The notes: generated by a model not told the origin, from the letters alone. Positions 1-7,232 are shown, counted from the stretch's first letter. The stretch is 7,579 nucleotides of DNA from Candidatus Methylomirabilota bacterium (GCA_016199025.1 JACQHM010000260.1:1-7579); one strand, 5' to 3'. Translations and numbers: made by a program.

Positions 1-2
1 GT

Positions 3-674
3 GGGGTGGACTATCTCAAAGCCCTGGAAGGGGGGATCCAAGGACTGCGGGTGGCGTGGAGTCCGGATCTCGGCTATGCGGCGGTGGCCCCGGAGGTTCA
101 GGTCATCACCGAGGCAGCCATCAAGATTTTTGAAGGTCTGGGGTGCCACGTCGAACAGGCTGATCCGGGCTTTGAGGACCCCGAGCCGATCTGGGGGACG
201 ATGGTCAGCGCTGCCCTCGGGGCAAGGTTAGGAGGGTATCTTCCAGAATGGAGTGACCGGATCGATCCTCCGCTGGTCAAGATCATCGAGGAAGGGAAGG
301 TGATGAGTGCCTCCCAGCTCATGCAGGTCTTCTTCCAACGGGTCACCCTCTGGGACATGGCCCGCCGCTTCTTTGCCCGCTATGATCTTCTTCTCACGCC
401 GACCCTGGCAGTCCCGCCGTTCACGGTGGGGGTCGAAGCCCCTCGAGAAATCGCTGGGCGAACGGTTGCGCGAAGGGCCTGGTTTGCCTTTACCCATCCC
501 TTTAACCTGACGGGGCAACCGGCGGCCTCGGTCCCCTGCGGCTGGACGAAAGAGCACCTCCCGGTCGGCCTCCACATCGTGGGTCGCCGCTTTGACGAGG
601 TCACGGTCTTGAAGGCCGCCGCGGCCTTCGAGGCCGCCTCCTCCTGGGCGGACAGGCGCCCCCCGATTGGGTAG
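3..674 (+). CDS. Amidase signature family hydrolase, C-terminal half (5' truncated by window edge)
   Basis: This is the C-terminal part of an amidase-signature (AS) enzyme of the GatA/amidase superfamily, which hydrolyses C-N amide bonds. The frame is open to the left window edge, so the true start lies upstream, and the GTG at position 6 is simply the first start-like codon in view. About 223 residues are visible, against about 450-500 for a full-length family member. The tell-tale parts are the segment DLLLTPTLAVPPF and the stretch near the end reading THPFNLTGQPAASVPCG followed by LPVGLHIVGRRFDE, both typical of the AS C-terminal region (product-side core and last strand/helix). The Ser-cisSer-Lys catalytic triad sits in the missing N-terminal half, so activity and substrate cannot be judged. 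It ends with TAG 58 bases before the dioxygenase gene on the same strand, so co-transcription is possible. The family call is secure; the substrate is unknown. Confidence 0.9.
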   Translation, partial: GVDYLKALEGGIQGLRVAWSPDLGYAAVAPEVQVITEAAIKIFEGLGCHVEQADPGFEDPEPIWGTMVSAALGARLGGYLPEWSDRIDPPLVKIIEEGKVMSASQLMQVFFQRVTLWDMARRFFARYDLLLTPTLAVPPFTVGVEAPREIAGRTVARRAWFAFTHPFNLTGQPAASVPCGWTKEHLPVGLHIVGRRFDEVTVLKAAAAFEAASSWADRRPPIG

Positions 675-688
675 CACGCTCATAAGCC

Positions 689-720
689 AAATCCGAAATC
701 CGCAATCCCAAATCCAAAAT
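689..720 (+). repeat. Short tandem heptamer repeat (AAATCCN x4) in the amidase-dioxygenase gap
   Basis: Four consecutive 7-base units read AAATCCG, AAATCCG, CAATCCC and AAATCCA (689-716), followed by a partial AAAT. The array fills most of the 58-base gap and is strikingly A-rich next to the GC-rich coding DNA on both sides. It stops just before the Shine-Dalgarno-like GGAGAG of the dioxygenase gene. Its function is unknown. It may be a dispersed intergenic simple repeat of the kind seen in many environmental bacterial genomes, which I recall but cannot verify here. The array is too short and lacks the spacers needed for a CRISPR. Confidence 0.6.
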
Positions 721-732
721 GGAGAGTGAGCC

Positions 733-1575
733 ATGCCCAAAGTCCTTTCCCCGGAGCAGGTCGAGCAGTATGAGCGGGACGGCCTCTTTTTCCCGATCCC
801 GGTCCTCTCTCGGGATGAGGTAGCCAGGTTCCGCGCCGCGTTCGAGGAGCTGGAGGCTTGCCTGAGGGACAAGCCGAAGGCGGCGCGGTTGAGCCAGACC
901 CACCTGTACTTCCGCTGGGCCTATGACTTGGTGACCCATCCCAAGGTCCTGGACGCCGTCGAGGATGTCCTGGGCCCGGACATCCTGATCTGGACCACGT
1001 CGATCTTCCCGAAGCATCCCCACGATCCGGCCTATATCTCCTGGCACCAGGACGGGACCTACTGGGGCCTGGATTCGACGCAGGTGACGACAGCCTGGAT
1101 CGCCTTAAGCGACAGTACCGTCGAGAACGGCTGCATGCGGGTCGTCGCCGGCTCCCATAAACAGGACTACCTGCCGCACCTTGACACGTATGCTCAGTAC
1201 AACCTGTTGAGCCGGGGGCAGGATATCCAGGTCGAGGTCAAAGAGGAGGACGCCACGGACGTGGTTCTGAAGGCTGGGGAGATGTCTCTCCACCACGTCA
1301 GGATCATCCACGGGTCGAACCCGAACCGGTCCAACATCAAGCGGGTGGGGTTCGCCGTGCGGTTCATCACCCCTCAGGTCAAGCAGGTCGGCGTCGGTGA
1401 GCGGCCGGTCGCCGTTCTCGCCCGGGGCCGGGACGACTTTCATCACTTCGATCTCCTCAAGGAGCCGCCGAATTATCGCCTCGACGAGGGGATCGCCGCC
1501 CAGGCTGAGGAGGCCCACCGGCTCCTGGAGGCCTTGAGGAAGACCAAGGGGGCATACATGGCGATGGAGGAATGA
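733..1575 (+). CDS. Phytanoyl-CoA dioxygenase (PhyH) family Fe(II)/2-oxoglutarate oxygenase
   Basis: This is a complete 280-residue protein of the PhyH family: cytosolic non-haem iron enzymes that couple decarboxylation of 2-oxoglutarate to hydroxylation of a substrate. The facial triad is visible. The HxD motif is H105-Q106-D107 within SWHQDGTYWGL, and the distal histidine is H193 in IIHGSNPN. R204, eleven residues after H193, is the expected 2-oxoglutarate carboxylate ligand. The segment NGCMRVVAGSH (about 134-144) is also typical. Because D107 is present, this should be a hydroxylase and not one of the related halogenases, which replace the aspartate with Gly/Ala. The length is normal for the family. 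The ATG at 733 follows GGAGAG (721-726) at a suitable distance. The substrate cannot be told: environmental members act on very diverse small molecules. The upstream amidase may share the transcript. It lies outside the defence operon that follows. Confidence 0.92.
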   Translation: MPKVLSPEQVEQYERDGLFFPIPVLSRDEVARFRAAFEELEACLRDKPKAARLSQTHLYFRWAYDLVTHPKVLDAVEDVLGPDILIWTTSIFPKHPHDPAYISWHQDGTYWGLDSTQVTTAWIALSDSTVENGCMRVVAGSHKQDYLPHLDTYAQYNLLSRGQDIQVEVKEEDATDVVLKAGEMSLHHVRIIHGSNPNRSNIKRVGFAVRFITPQVKQVGVGERPVAVLARGRDDFHHFDLLKEPPNYRLDEGIAAQAEEAHRLLEALRKTKGAYMAMEE

Positions 1576-1587
1576 TGCTGTGGAGAT

Positions 1588-1593
1588 CATAAT
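1588..1593 (+). promoter_or_regulatory. Possible -10 box of a promoter for the BREX operon
   Basis: CATAAT matches the sigma-70 consensus TATAAT at five of six positions. It lies 62 bases upstream of the brxE start, in the only gap between the metabolic genes and the defence operon. No good -35 hexamer is seen at 16-18 bases upstream: the best aligned bases fall in the end of the dioxygenase gene and match poorly. In an organism of unknown sigma preference this is only a candidate. The alternative is read-through from the upstream genes. Confidence 0.25.
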
Positions 1594-1596
1594 GCA

Positions 1597-1613
1597 GGGG
1601 GTTTGGGGCCCCC
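1597..1613 (+). other. Short GC hairpin upstream of brxE (weak terminator or leader structure)
   Basis: GGGGG (1597-1601) can pair with CCCCC (1609-1613) across a seven-base TTTGGGG loop; the flanking A1596/A1614 do not pair. The run GGGGCCCC within it is also a perfect 8-base palindrome. A short T run (1628-1631) lies about 14 bases after the stem, too far for a classic intrinsic terminator. If the upstream -10-like box is real, this structure would fall at the very 5' end of the BREX leader RNA. Confidence 0.25.
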
Positions 1614-1655
1614 AGGTGGACGTGGGGTTTTCTGTGGTGAAGGAGAAAGGCTGGG

Positions 1656-2219
1656 ATGACCAGGGGCTTTATGGCGCTCTGCATCGTGATTGCGCGGGCC
1701 GGGTGTTCGGACAGCTTCGCGTGGTGGGAGGATGAGTCGCTCACTGAGGCAGGCCTGTTTAGCCTCAAACGGCTCTTCCCGCGAACGTATGAGCAAGCTG
1801 CCGTCCGGCTCGCGTTGGGGGCTGCCCGGTCAAGGCATGATGGCATTTTAACGGCCGCTGGACTCACGGGGGCCTGGCACCTCTTCAACCTCCGTGATGC
1901 CGATCCCGGGATGGACGAAATCCCTGATCCGGACTCGCTTCCTGCCGACCTGTGGTCGCCGATCCCAGACCGGTCAGTCCTCCAAGCCCGCCTGGAGACG
2001 GCAGCCGGCCCACTTCTGCCCCTGCCCGCCGGGGTCGTGGCTGGATTGCAAGGCCTGATTGATCTCACTAACGCGCTCCGAGGAGCGGTGATCCTAGGGG
2101 ACGAACTGGCCCATAGGCTGGCAGCAGCCTATCTCCTTGGGGACCGGAACCGTTTGGTGGTCCCATTCGTACGGAGGACTCCAGAGCACAATCGGCATCG
2201 CCATGGCCTCGCGGTATAG
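1656..2219 (+). CDS. brxE: BREX system protein BrxE
   Basis: This small 187-residue protein resembles the BrxE family found at the head of type 6 BREX operons. Its biochemical role is not established. The visible family-like part is the N-terminal third: IVIARAG (about 10-16), then FAWWEDESLTEAGLF (21-35) and KRLFPRT (38-44), followed by a helical Ala/Leu-rich stretch (AAVRLALGAARSRHDGI). The middle is acidic and Pro-rich (DADPGMDEIPDPDSLPADLW), and the last third is again helical. There is no signal peptide, membrane segment or recognisable catalytic motif. The start is well fixed: a stop lies in frame at 1638-1640, and the ATG at 1656 is the first start after it, preceded by AGGAGAAAGG (1641-1650). 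ATG 1671 is possible but worse placed for the ribosome site. The end overlaps brxA by 17 bases, indicating translational coupling. The assignment rests on remembered family pattern plus position and length; the context makes it likely. Confidence 0.75.
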   Translation: MTRGFMALCIVIARAGCSDSFAWWEDESLTEAGLFSLKRLFPRTYEQAAVRLALGAARSRHDGILTAAGLTGAWHLFNLRDADPGMDEIPDPDSLPADLWSPIPDRSVLQARLETAAGPLLPLPAGVVAGLQGLIDLTNALRGAVILGDELAHRLAAAYLLGDRNRLVVPFVRRTPEHNRHRHGLAV

Positions 2220-3030
2220 TACGAAAATCATCAAAGCCGGCGCATTACCCGCCGATTCACGGGCGTTCTTGCGGGCCTATGATCTACGGCTTTCGCTTCA
2301 GCAGAACCTCCGACAGGCCTTGCGTGAGAACATCTTCGGGAAGGCTTCGCGCTCCCGAGTGCAGGATATCTTACCCATCTTTCGCCAACGTTTCCTGACA
2401 CGGCCGGGATTGGCCCGAGCCCTTCATTGTCTGGTTGAGGCGGATGTTCATCCCGCCATAGTGGATCGGATCCTGTACTATCACGCAGCCAAGGCAGACG
2501 TCCTTCTGTACGAGTTCGTGACAGACTTCGTGTACAAGAAACGCCAGGCAGGAGAGTCAGCGCTCTTGGCCGACGATGCCCGGCGATACGTGACAGGCCT
2601 CGTCAGGTCTCAAGCCTTGGCATGGTCGCCCACCACCATCCGCCGGGTCACCCAAGGGTTGCTGGCCACTCTGCGAGATTTCCGCATCCTTGAAGGGGCG
2701 GCCCGCAAGCGCCTCGCCCCCGTGTACCTTCCCTTGGAGGTCTTCCTGTACGTGGTGTTCGCCCTTCACCTGGAGAACTCCTCGGGGGAGCGGCTGATCC
2801 ACCATGGCGACTGGCGGCTCTTCCTGGTCACCCCTGGCGAAGTCGAGGCCTGGTTTCTAGAGGCCCATCGCCTGAAGTGGCTCGACTACCAGGTGGCCGG
2901 CCGGCTGGTGCGCGTGGAGTTGCACCTGACAACGCCGGAGGAGTTGATCCATGCCATCGCTGGACGAACGGATGAGGACACTGGAAGTGGATCTATTGGC
3001 CGATCCCATGCGGATCAGCGCCTACCATGA
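2203..3030 (+). CDS. brxA: BREX system protein BrxA (DUF1819 family)
   Basis: BrxA is a small core component of BREX phage defence. The E. coli homologue has been crystallised and reported to bind DNA; its exact step in defence is unresolved. Here it is 275 residues from ATG 2203. The N-terminus MASRYSTKIIKAGAL and the segment ENIFGKASRSRVQDILPIF (42-60) are highly characteristic of the DUF1819 family. The C-terminal half holds LPLEVFLYVVFALHLENSS and a WRLFLVTPGEVEAWF segment, also family-like. The frame stays open further upstream (a GTG at 2137), but those residues overprint brxE and are unlike BrxA, so 2203 is preferred although no strong Shine-Dalgarno precedes it. Initiation is probably coupled to brxE termination. 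The last 26 residues (250-275) overlap brxB in another frame and read as a hydrophilic, probably disordered tail. The protein is longer than the roughly 200-residue type 1 BrxA that I recall. Confidence 0.93.
   Translation: MASRYSTKIIKAGALPADSRAFLRAYDLRLSLQQNLRQALRENIFGKASRSRVQDILPIFRQRFLTRPGLARALHCLVEADVHPAIVDRILYYHAAKADVLLYEFVTDFVYKKRQAGESALLADDARRYVTGLVRSQALAWSPTTIRRVTQGLLATLRDFRILEGAARKRLAPVYLPLEVFLYVVFALHLENSSGERLIHHGDWRLFLVTPGEVEAWFLEAHRLKWLDYQVAGRLVRVELHLTTPEELIHAIAGRTDEDTGSGSIGRSHADQRLP
2937..2943 (+). promoter_or_regulatory. Strong Shine-Dalgarno for brxB inside the brxA coding region
   Basis: GGAGGAG lies seven bases before the brxB ATG (2951) and within the 3' part of brxA. This near-perfect anti-16S match fixes the brxB start and so makes the 80-base brxA/brxB overlap credible: brxB can be initiated independently while ribosomes are still finishing brxA. 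Confidence 0.75.
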
Positions 3031-3535
3031 CCTGCCCTTTGCCATCTTCCAGTATGACCCTCCGGAAGAGTTCGCTTGCAGGCGCGAGATCGTCCTCCTG
3101 GCCACACGGCTGCACAACCGCGGGAAGATCGTCATCCCCATCTCGCTCGCCCGTCTGCTGTGGAGGACCATCGAGGAGACCGAGGGCTTGGACGCGATTG
3201 CGAGAGAAGAACGCGAGTTCGGGTTCGAGCGGGCCCAGCGGACGGTCACCACGCTTCTGTCGGATCCGGACTTCAAGCCGCTTCCCGATCAGTTAGCCAC
3301 CCTTCTTGCCTCGCTGGACCCTGATCGGGCGATCGTCTTCCTCGTGCGGGCCGGGGCCATGGCCCCGGCCATCTACCGGATGGCCAAGTTGCTGGAAGAG
3401 ATGCATGGGCGCACCAGGGTCCCCATGATCCTTTTCTACCCGGGTCATCGGGAGGGCGAGACAGATCTCTCCTTCATGGGGATGGCCGGTCGGGGGCAAA
3501 TGGGAACCTACAATTACCGGGTGAAGATCTACTGA
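2951..3535 (+). CDS. brxB: BREX system protein BrxB (DUF1788 family)
   Basis: This is a complete 194-residue BrxB, the usual length for the DUF1788 family. BrxB is a conserved small protein of BREX types 1, 5 and 6, normally next to brxA and brxC. Its molecular activity is not known. Family signatures run through the whole chain: ISAYHDLPFAIFQYDP (22-37), a LLWRTIEETEGLD segment, VFLVRAGAMAPAIYRMAKLL in the C-terminal half, RVPMILFYPG, and the terminal NYRVKIY. There is no signal peptide or membrane helix. The start at 2951 is supported by GGAGGAG seven bases upstream and by the MPSLDERMRTLE opening. It overlaps the end of brxA by 80 bases in another frame and is followed 12 bases later by brxC, whose ribosome site overlaps the brxB stop codon. 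Both points indicate tight co-expression. Confidence 0.95.
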   Translation: MPSLDERMRTLEVDLLADPMRISAYHDLPFAIFQYDPPEEFACRREIVLLATRLHNRGKIVIPISLARLLWRTIEETEGLDAIAREEREFGFERAQRTVTTLLSDPDFKPLPDQLATLLASLDPDRAIVFLVRAGAMAPAIYRMAKLLEEMHGRTRVPMILFYPGHREGETDLSFMGMAGRGQMGTYNYRVKIY

Positions 3536-3540
3536 GGAGG
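3534..3540 (+). promoter_or_regulatory. Shine-Dalgarno of brxC overlapping the brxB stop codon
   Basis: GAGGAGG begins within the brxB TGA (3533-3535) and ends seven bases before the brxC ATG at 3548. This is an optimal ribosome site, and its placement couples brxC translation to brxB termination. Confidence 0.75.
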
Positions 3541-3547
3541 GCGGCAC

Positions 3548-6500
3548 ATGGCAGCACGGACCATCCGGGAGCTGTTTGCGAAACCCATCGACCGCCGGAT
3601 CGAAGAGGTCATTAAAGTCGATCAGGCCGACCAGGCCACGGTTGAGGAGGAGATCCGCGAGTATGTCGCCACAGCGTCGCTGAAGGAGCACTTCGTGACG
3701 GTGTACCGGGCGGTAGCCGAGGCGCCAGTCGAGCCCCACGAGGGGATCGGCATCTGGGTCTCCGGCTTCTTCGGGTCCGGCAAGTCTTCCTTTGCCAAGA
3801 TGTTGGGCTACACGCTGGCGGCCCGGCCGTTGGGCAAGACGACCGCCTCCGCGCTCTTCAAAGAAACGGTAAAGGATCGTCGAATCTCGGACCTGCTGGA
3901 CTCCATCAACCGGCGGATCCCAATCCATGCGGTGATCTTTGACGTCGCCATGGACCGTGGGGTCCGGACGGCCAGCGAGCGGATCACCGAGATCATGTAC
4001 AAGGCCCTCCTCCGAGACTTGGACTACGCCGAGGACTTTGACCTGGCAGAGTTGGAGATCGCCTTAGAGGCTGACGGGAAGCTCCAAGAGTTCGAGCAAC
4101 GCTTCCAGGCCCTCTATGGGAAGCCGTGGCGCGTCAGGCGCAAGTTGGGAGTGGGGGTGAGCGAGGCAAGCCGCGTGCTTTCCGAGATGGATCCGGCGAC
4201 GTACCCATCGCCGGATTCCTGGGCCCGATCTCTCGGTGAAGGGGGGCGAGCAGACATCAACCCGAACACGCTTGCGGAGCGTGCATTCGATCTGATGGAA
4301 CGGCGCCGACCTGGTCATGCCCTCGTCTTCGTGATTGACGAGGTCGGCCAGTACGTGTCCCGCAGCGTGGAGAAGATGCTCGATCTTCAGGCGTTGGTGC
4401 AGGCCTTCGGGGTCGTTGGCAAGAATCGGGTCAAGGCCCGAAAGGCGATCGCTCCATGCTGGATCATCGTCACCTCCCAGGAGAAGCTGACTGAGGTCGT
4501 CGCCGCCATTGACGACAAACGGGTGGAATTGGCCCGTCTCCAGGATCGTTTCCCCATCACCATTGACCTCAAGCAGTCGGATATCTCCGAGGTCACGAGT
4601 CGTCGGGTGCTGGAGAAGAATGTCTCTGGACGCGAGACGCTACGCGCTATCTACAAAGAGAATGAAGGCCGCCTCAAGGCGCTGTGCACCCTTGAACGGT
4701 CTGCCCGTAATGCGCCCATGGACGAGACGGGGTTTGTCACCTTGTACCCGTACCTCCCCTACCAGATTGACCTGTGCATTGACATCGTCGCGGGGCTTCG
4801 ACTCAAGCGGGGCGCGCAACGGCATATCGGCGGCTCGAACCGGACGATCATTAAACAGGCGCAGCAGATGCTCATCCACCCCCGGACCAACCTGGCCGCC
4901 GAGCCGCCCGGAGCCCTGGTCACCCTCGACCGGGTCTACGAGCTGCTGTATCTCGGGAACCTGCTGCCCACGGAGGTCACCCGTGAGGTGGATGAGGTGC
5001 CAAAGCGGTTGCCCGGGAACGATCTCGCCTGGCAGGTCGCTAAGGCCATCGCCCTCCTGGAGGCGGTGAAGGACCTCCCGCGGACACCGCAGAATATCGC
5101 CGTGACGCTGTGGCCTGTGGTGGCGACGGGGTCACTCGCTGAGCCCGTCCAGGATGCTTTGAAGGTTTTGGAGGCAGCCCAGTTCGTACGTGAGTCGGAA
5201 GAGGGATACAAACTGCTCACGGTCCAGGAGAAGACCTGGGAAACGACGCGGCAGGGGCTGGCCCCCAAGCCGGCTGACCGGAACCGCATCCGCCGGGAGA
5301 CCATCGGCGAGATCTTCACTGACTCCAAGCTGCGGGCCCACCGCTACGAGAACTTGAAGAACTTCAAGATCGGGCTGCGGGTAGATGGAGAATGGGTGGG
5401 AGAGGAAGGCCAGATCCCCCTGAATATCCTGTTAGCCGAGGACCGAGATGAGGGTGTGGAGCGTGGCAAGGAGGCCCGGGCCATCAGCAACGAGAAACGC
5501 GATGAACTCTGGTGGATGGCGGCGCTCACCGAGGAGGTGCACCGCCTCGTCGAGGAAGGGTATCGCTCGAACGAGATGGTGGTCATCCACGAGCGCCTCC
5601 AGGCCCAGGGGAAGCTCCCCGCAGAACAGGGAGCCAGCCTGGCAGAGGAGAAGATTCGGCGGGACCGGATCGGGCGAGAGTTGCGCACCAAGCTGGGCGA
5701 TGCCTTGCGAGGCGGTTCCGGCTTCTTTCGTGGCGTCCAGTACGATGGCTCGACCCTGGGAGCCACATTGCCTGAGGCACTCTCGGCCCTCCTGGACAAG
5801 GCGATGCCCGCGCTCTACCCCAAGCTGAGGATGGGGGTTCGCCCGCTCAAGGGCGACGAGCCAGAGAAGGTCCTAACGGCAGCCAACCTCGCCGGTCTCC
5901 CTCCGGTGTTCTACCACGGGGAGAACGGGCTGAACCTCGTGGTCAACCAAGGAGGGAGGTATGTCCCGAACCCCTCTGCCGAGGTGGCGCATGAGGTGCT
6001 GGAGTATCTCAAGCGAGAACATGCTTATGGGAACAAGGTGACGGGCAAGACGCTGGAGATCCACTTCCAGGGGATCGGCTACGGCTGGGATCGAGACATC
6101 CTCCGACTTGTCCTCGCGGTCTTACTCCGGGCCGGCGCCATCGAGGTTACCCACCAAGGCCGAAGATACCGGACCCACGCAGACCCGCCTGCCCGGGAGC
6201 CCTTCACCAACAACTTAGCCTTCCGGGCTGCCTCATTCGCCCCCAGAGAGGCCTTGAGCCTGAAGGTCCTGACCGATGCCGTGCGACATTACGAGGACCT
6301 GACTGGAAGGGAAGTTGAGATCGAGGAGGGGGCCATCGCTCACGCCCTTCAGGAAATTGCCCAGAGGGATCGGGATGGCGTCCGCCCCCTGCTCGCTACC
6401 GTACAGGCCCTTGGTCTTCCTGGCCAAGCCTGGGTTGCCGAGTACTTGGAGACCTTGGACGGGATCTTGGCGAGCCCGTCAGATGACTGTGTCCGGATCC

Positions 6501-7216
6501 TGGCCGGCGAAGGGAAAAGTCTCAAGGAAATCCGTCAACGTCTGACGCGACTCATCGAGGCCACCGCTCCGGAGAACCAGGCGCTGATCCGGCAGGCGCG
6601 GAGCGCGCTCGAGGCACAGTGGCCTGTTCTCAGCACCCGAGAGCCCGGGGACCAATTGCGCGAGCAGATCCAAAAGCTGTCGGAGGCCCTCAAATCCGAA
6701 GAATTCTATGATCATCTCGAGACCATTCGCTTGTCGGCTGAACAGGTACGGGCCGCCTACTCCCACCTGTATGCAACGCGACACGAGGAACGGGCCAAAG
6801 CGTTGCAGAGTGCGGTGGATAGTATTCGCGGTCTCGCCGACTGGTCCGCCTTTTCCGCCGATCCCACGGTCACCGACGCGGAACGGGATGCCCTCCTGAG
6901 CCCTCTCACCTCACGGGCGTGCCCCATCGCGGACCTGGCAGAGGGCACCGTGGCATGTCGGACGTGCCACGCGACGGTCCCGCAGATGGAATCGGACCTC
7001 GCGGCGGTGCACGGCCTCACCGAAGAGGTGATCCGTCGGCTCCAACAGCGGACTGCCCCGCAGCAGCGTGTGGAACGCGTGCGCCTCTCCGCTTTCCTAG
7101 GCCCGGCGTTGACACCCCGGGAAAGCCTGGAAGAGGATCTCGATGAAGCGTTGGCTCGCTTACGCGAGCACATCCTGAAACTCTTGGCCGAAGGGGCCAA
7201 GGTCATCATCGAGTAG
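3548..7216 (+). CDS. brxC: BREX system P-loop ATPase BrxC
   Basis: This is a complete 1222-residue BrxC, the large AAA-like ATPase present in almost all BREX systems (PglY in type 2) and of the usual ~1200-residue size. It is thought to use ATP to drive assembly or action of the defence complex on DNA. The Walker A motif is GFFGSGKSS at 73-81, with K79 and S80. Walker B is LVFVIDEVGQ, with D264 and E265. A sensor-1-like strand is WIIVTSQ at 305-311, and LQDRF with R334 is a possible arginine finger. Next come a YPYLPYQIDL segment (from 400) and GGSNRTIIKQ (from 428), both typical of the family. The long C-terminal part is largely helical, with a likely coiled coil around 1036-1100 and a Cys cluster C1125/C1137/C1140-H1141 that could bind metal. 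No motif is broken, so the ATPase should be active. The start has an optimal ribosome site. pglX follows after 16 bases. Confidence 0.96.
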   Translation: MAARTIRELFAKPIDRRIEEVIKVDQADQATVEEEIREYVATASLKEHFVTVYRAVAEAPVEPHEGIGIWVSGFFGSGKSSFAKMLGYTLAARPLGKTTASALFKETVKDRRISDLLDSINRRIPIHAVIFDVAMDRGVRTASERITEIMYKALLRDLDYAEDFDLAELEIALEADGKLQEFEQRFQALYGKPWRVRRKLGVGVSEASRVLSEMDPATYPSPDSWARSLGEGGRADINPNTLAERAFDLMERRRPGHALVFVIDEVGQYVSRSVEKMLDLQALVQAFGVVGKNRVKARKAIAPCWIIVTSQEKLTEVVAAIDDKRVELARLQDRFPITIDLKQSDISEVTSRRVLEKNVSGRETLRAIYKENEGRLKALCTLERSARNAPMDETGFVTLYPYLPYQIDLCIDIVAGLRLKRGAQRHIGGSNRTIIKQAQQMLIHPRTNLAAEPPGALVTLDRVYELLYLGNLLPTEVTREVDEVPKRLPGNDLAWQVAKAIALLEAVKDLPRTPQNIAVTLWPVVATGSLAEPVQDALKVLEAAQFVRESEEGYKLLTVQEKTWETTRQGLAPKPADRNRIRRETIGEIFTDSKLRAHRYENLKNFKIGLRVDGEWVGEEGQIPLNILLAEDRDEGVERGKEARAISNEKRDELWWMAALTEEVHRLVEEGYRSNEMVVIHERLQAQGKLPAEQGASLAEEKIRRDRIGRELRTKLGDALRGGSGFFRGVQYDGSTLGATLPEALSALLDKAMPALYPKLRMGVRPLKGDEPEKVLTAANLAGLPPVFYHGENGLNLVVNQGGRYVPNPSAEVAHEVLEYLKREHAYGNKVTGKTLEIHFQGIGYGWDRDILRLVLAVLLRAGAIEVTHQGRRYRTHADPPAREPFTNNLAFRAASFAPREALSLKVLTDAVRHYEDLTGREVEIEEGAIAHALQEIAQRDRDGVRPLLATVQALGLPGQAWVAEYLETLDGILASPSDDCVRILAGEGKSLKEIRQRLTRLIEATAPENQALIRQARSALEAQWPVLSTREPGDQLREQIQKLSEALKSEEFYDHLETIRLSAEQVRAAYSHLYATRHEERAKALQSAVDSIRGLADWSAFSADPTVTDAERDALLSPLTSRACPIADLAEGTVACRTCHATVPQMESDLAAVHGLTEEVIRRLQQRTAPQQRVERVRLSAFLGPALTPRESLEEDLDEALARLREHILKLLAEGAKVIIE

Positions 7217-7232
7217 GGCCGCCGAGTGAGGG

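Noticed and set aside
689..720. CRISPR-like array
   Set aside because: The units are 7 bases and contiguous, with no spacers and no cas genes nearby.
228..872. Open reading frame of 214 codons on the - strand
   Set aside because: It crosses the amidase end, the repeat-containing gap and the dioxygenase start. Its product is Arg/Gly/Pro-rich with no family resemblance, as expected for antisense frames in GC-rich DNA.
733..1575. Reading the PhyH-like protein as a non-haem iron halogenase
   Set aside because: Halogenases replace the iron-binding Asp of HxD with Gly or Ala; here H105-Q106-D107 is intact.
1597..1631. Rho-independent terminator after the dioxygenase gene
   Set aside because: The stem is only five pairs and the T run is about 14 bases away and short, so it is recorded only as a weak hairpin.
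2137..2202. Upstream GTG start for brxA that would add 22 residues
   Set aside because: The added residues overprint the end of brxE and do not look like BrxA, whereas the MASRYSTKIIKAG opening at 2203 matches the family N-terminus.
3293..3928. Open reading frame of 211 codons on the - strand across the brxB-brxC junction
   Set aside because: It lies opposite two confidently assigned genes, has low-quality composition and no recognisable domain.
4509..5069. Open reading frame of 186 codons on the + strand inside brxC in another frame
   Set aside because: The product is Ser/Arg/Pro-rich frame-shadow sequence. The brxC frame here carries conserved motifs (YPYLPYQ, GGSNRTIIK).
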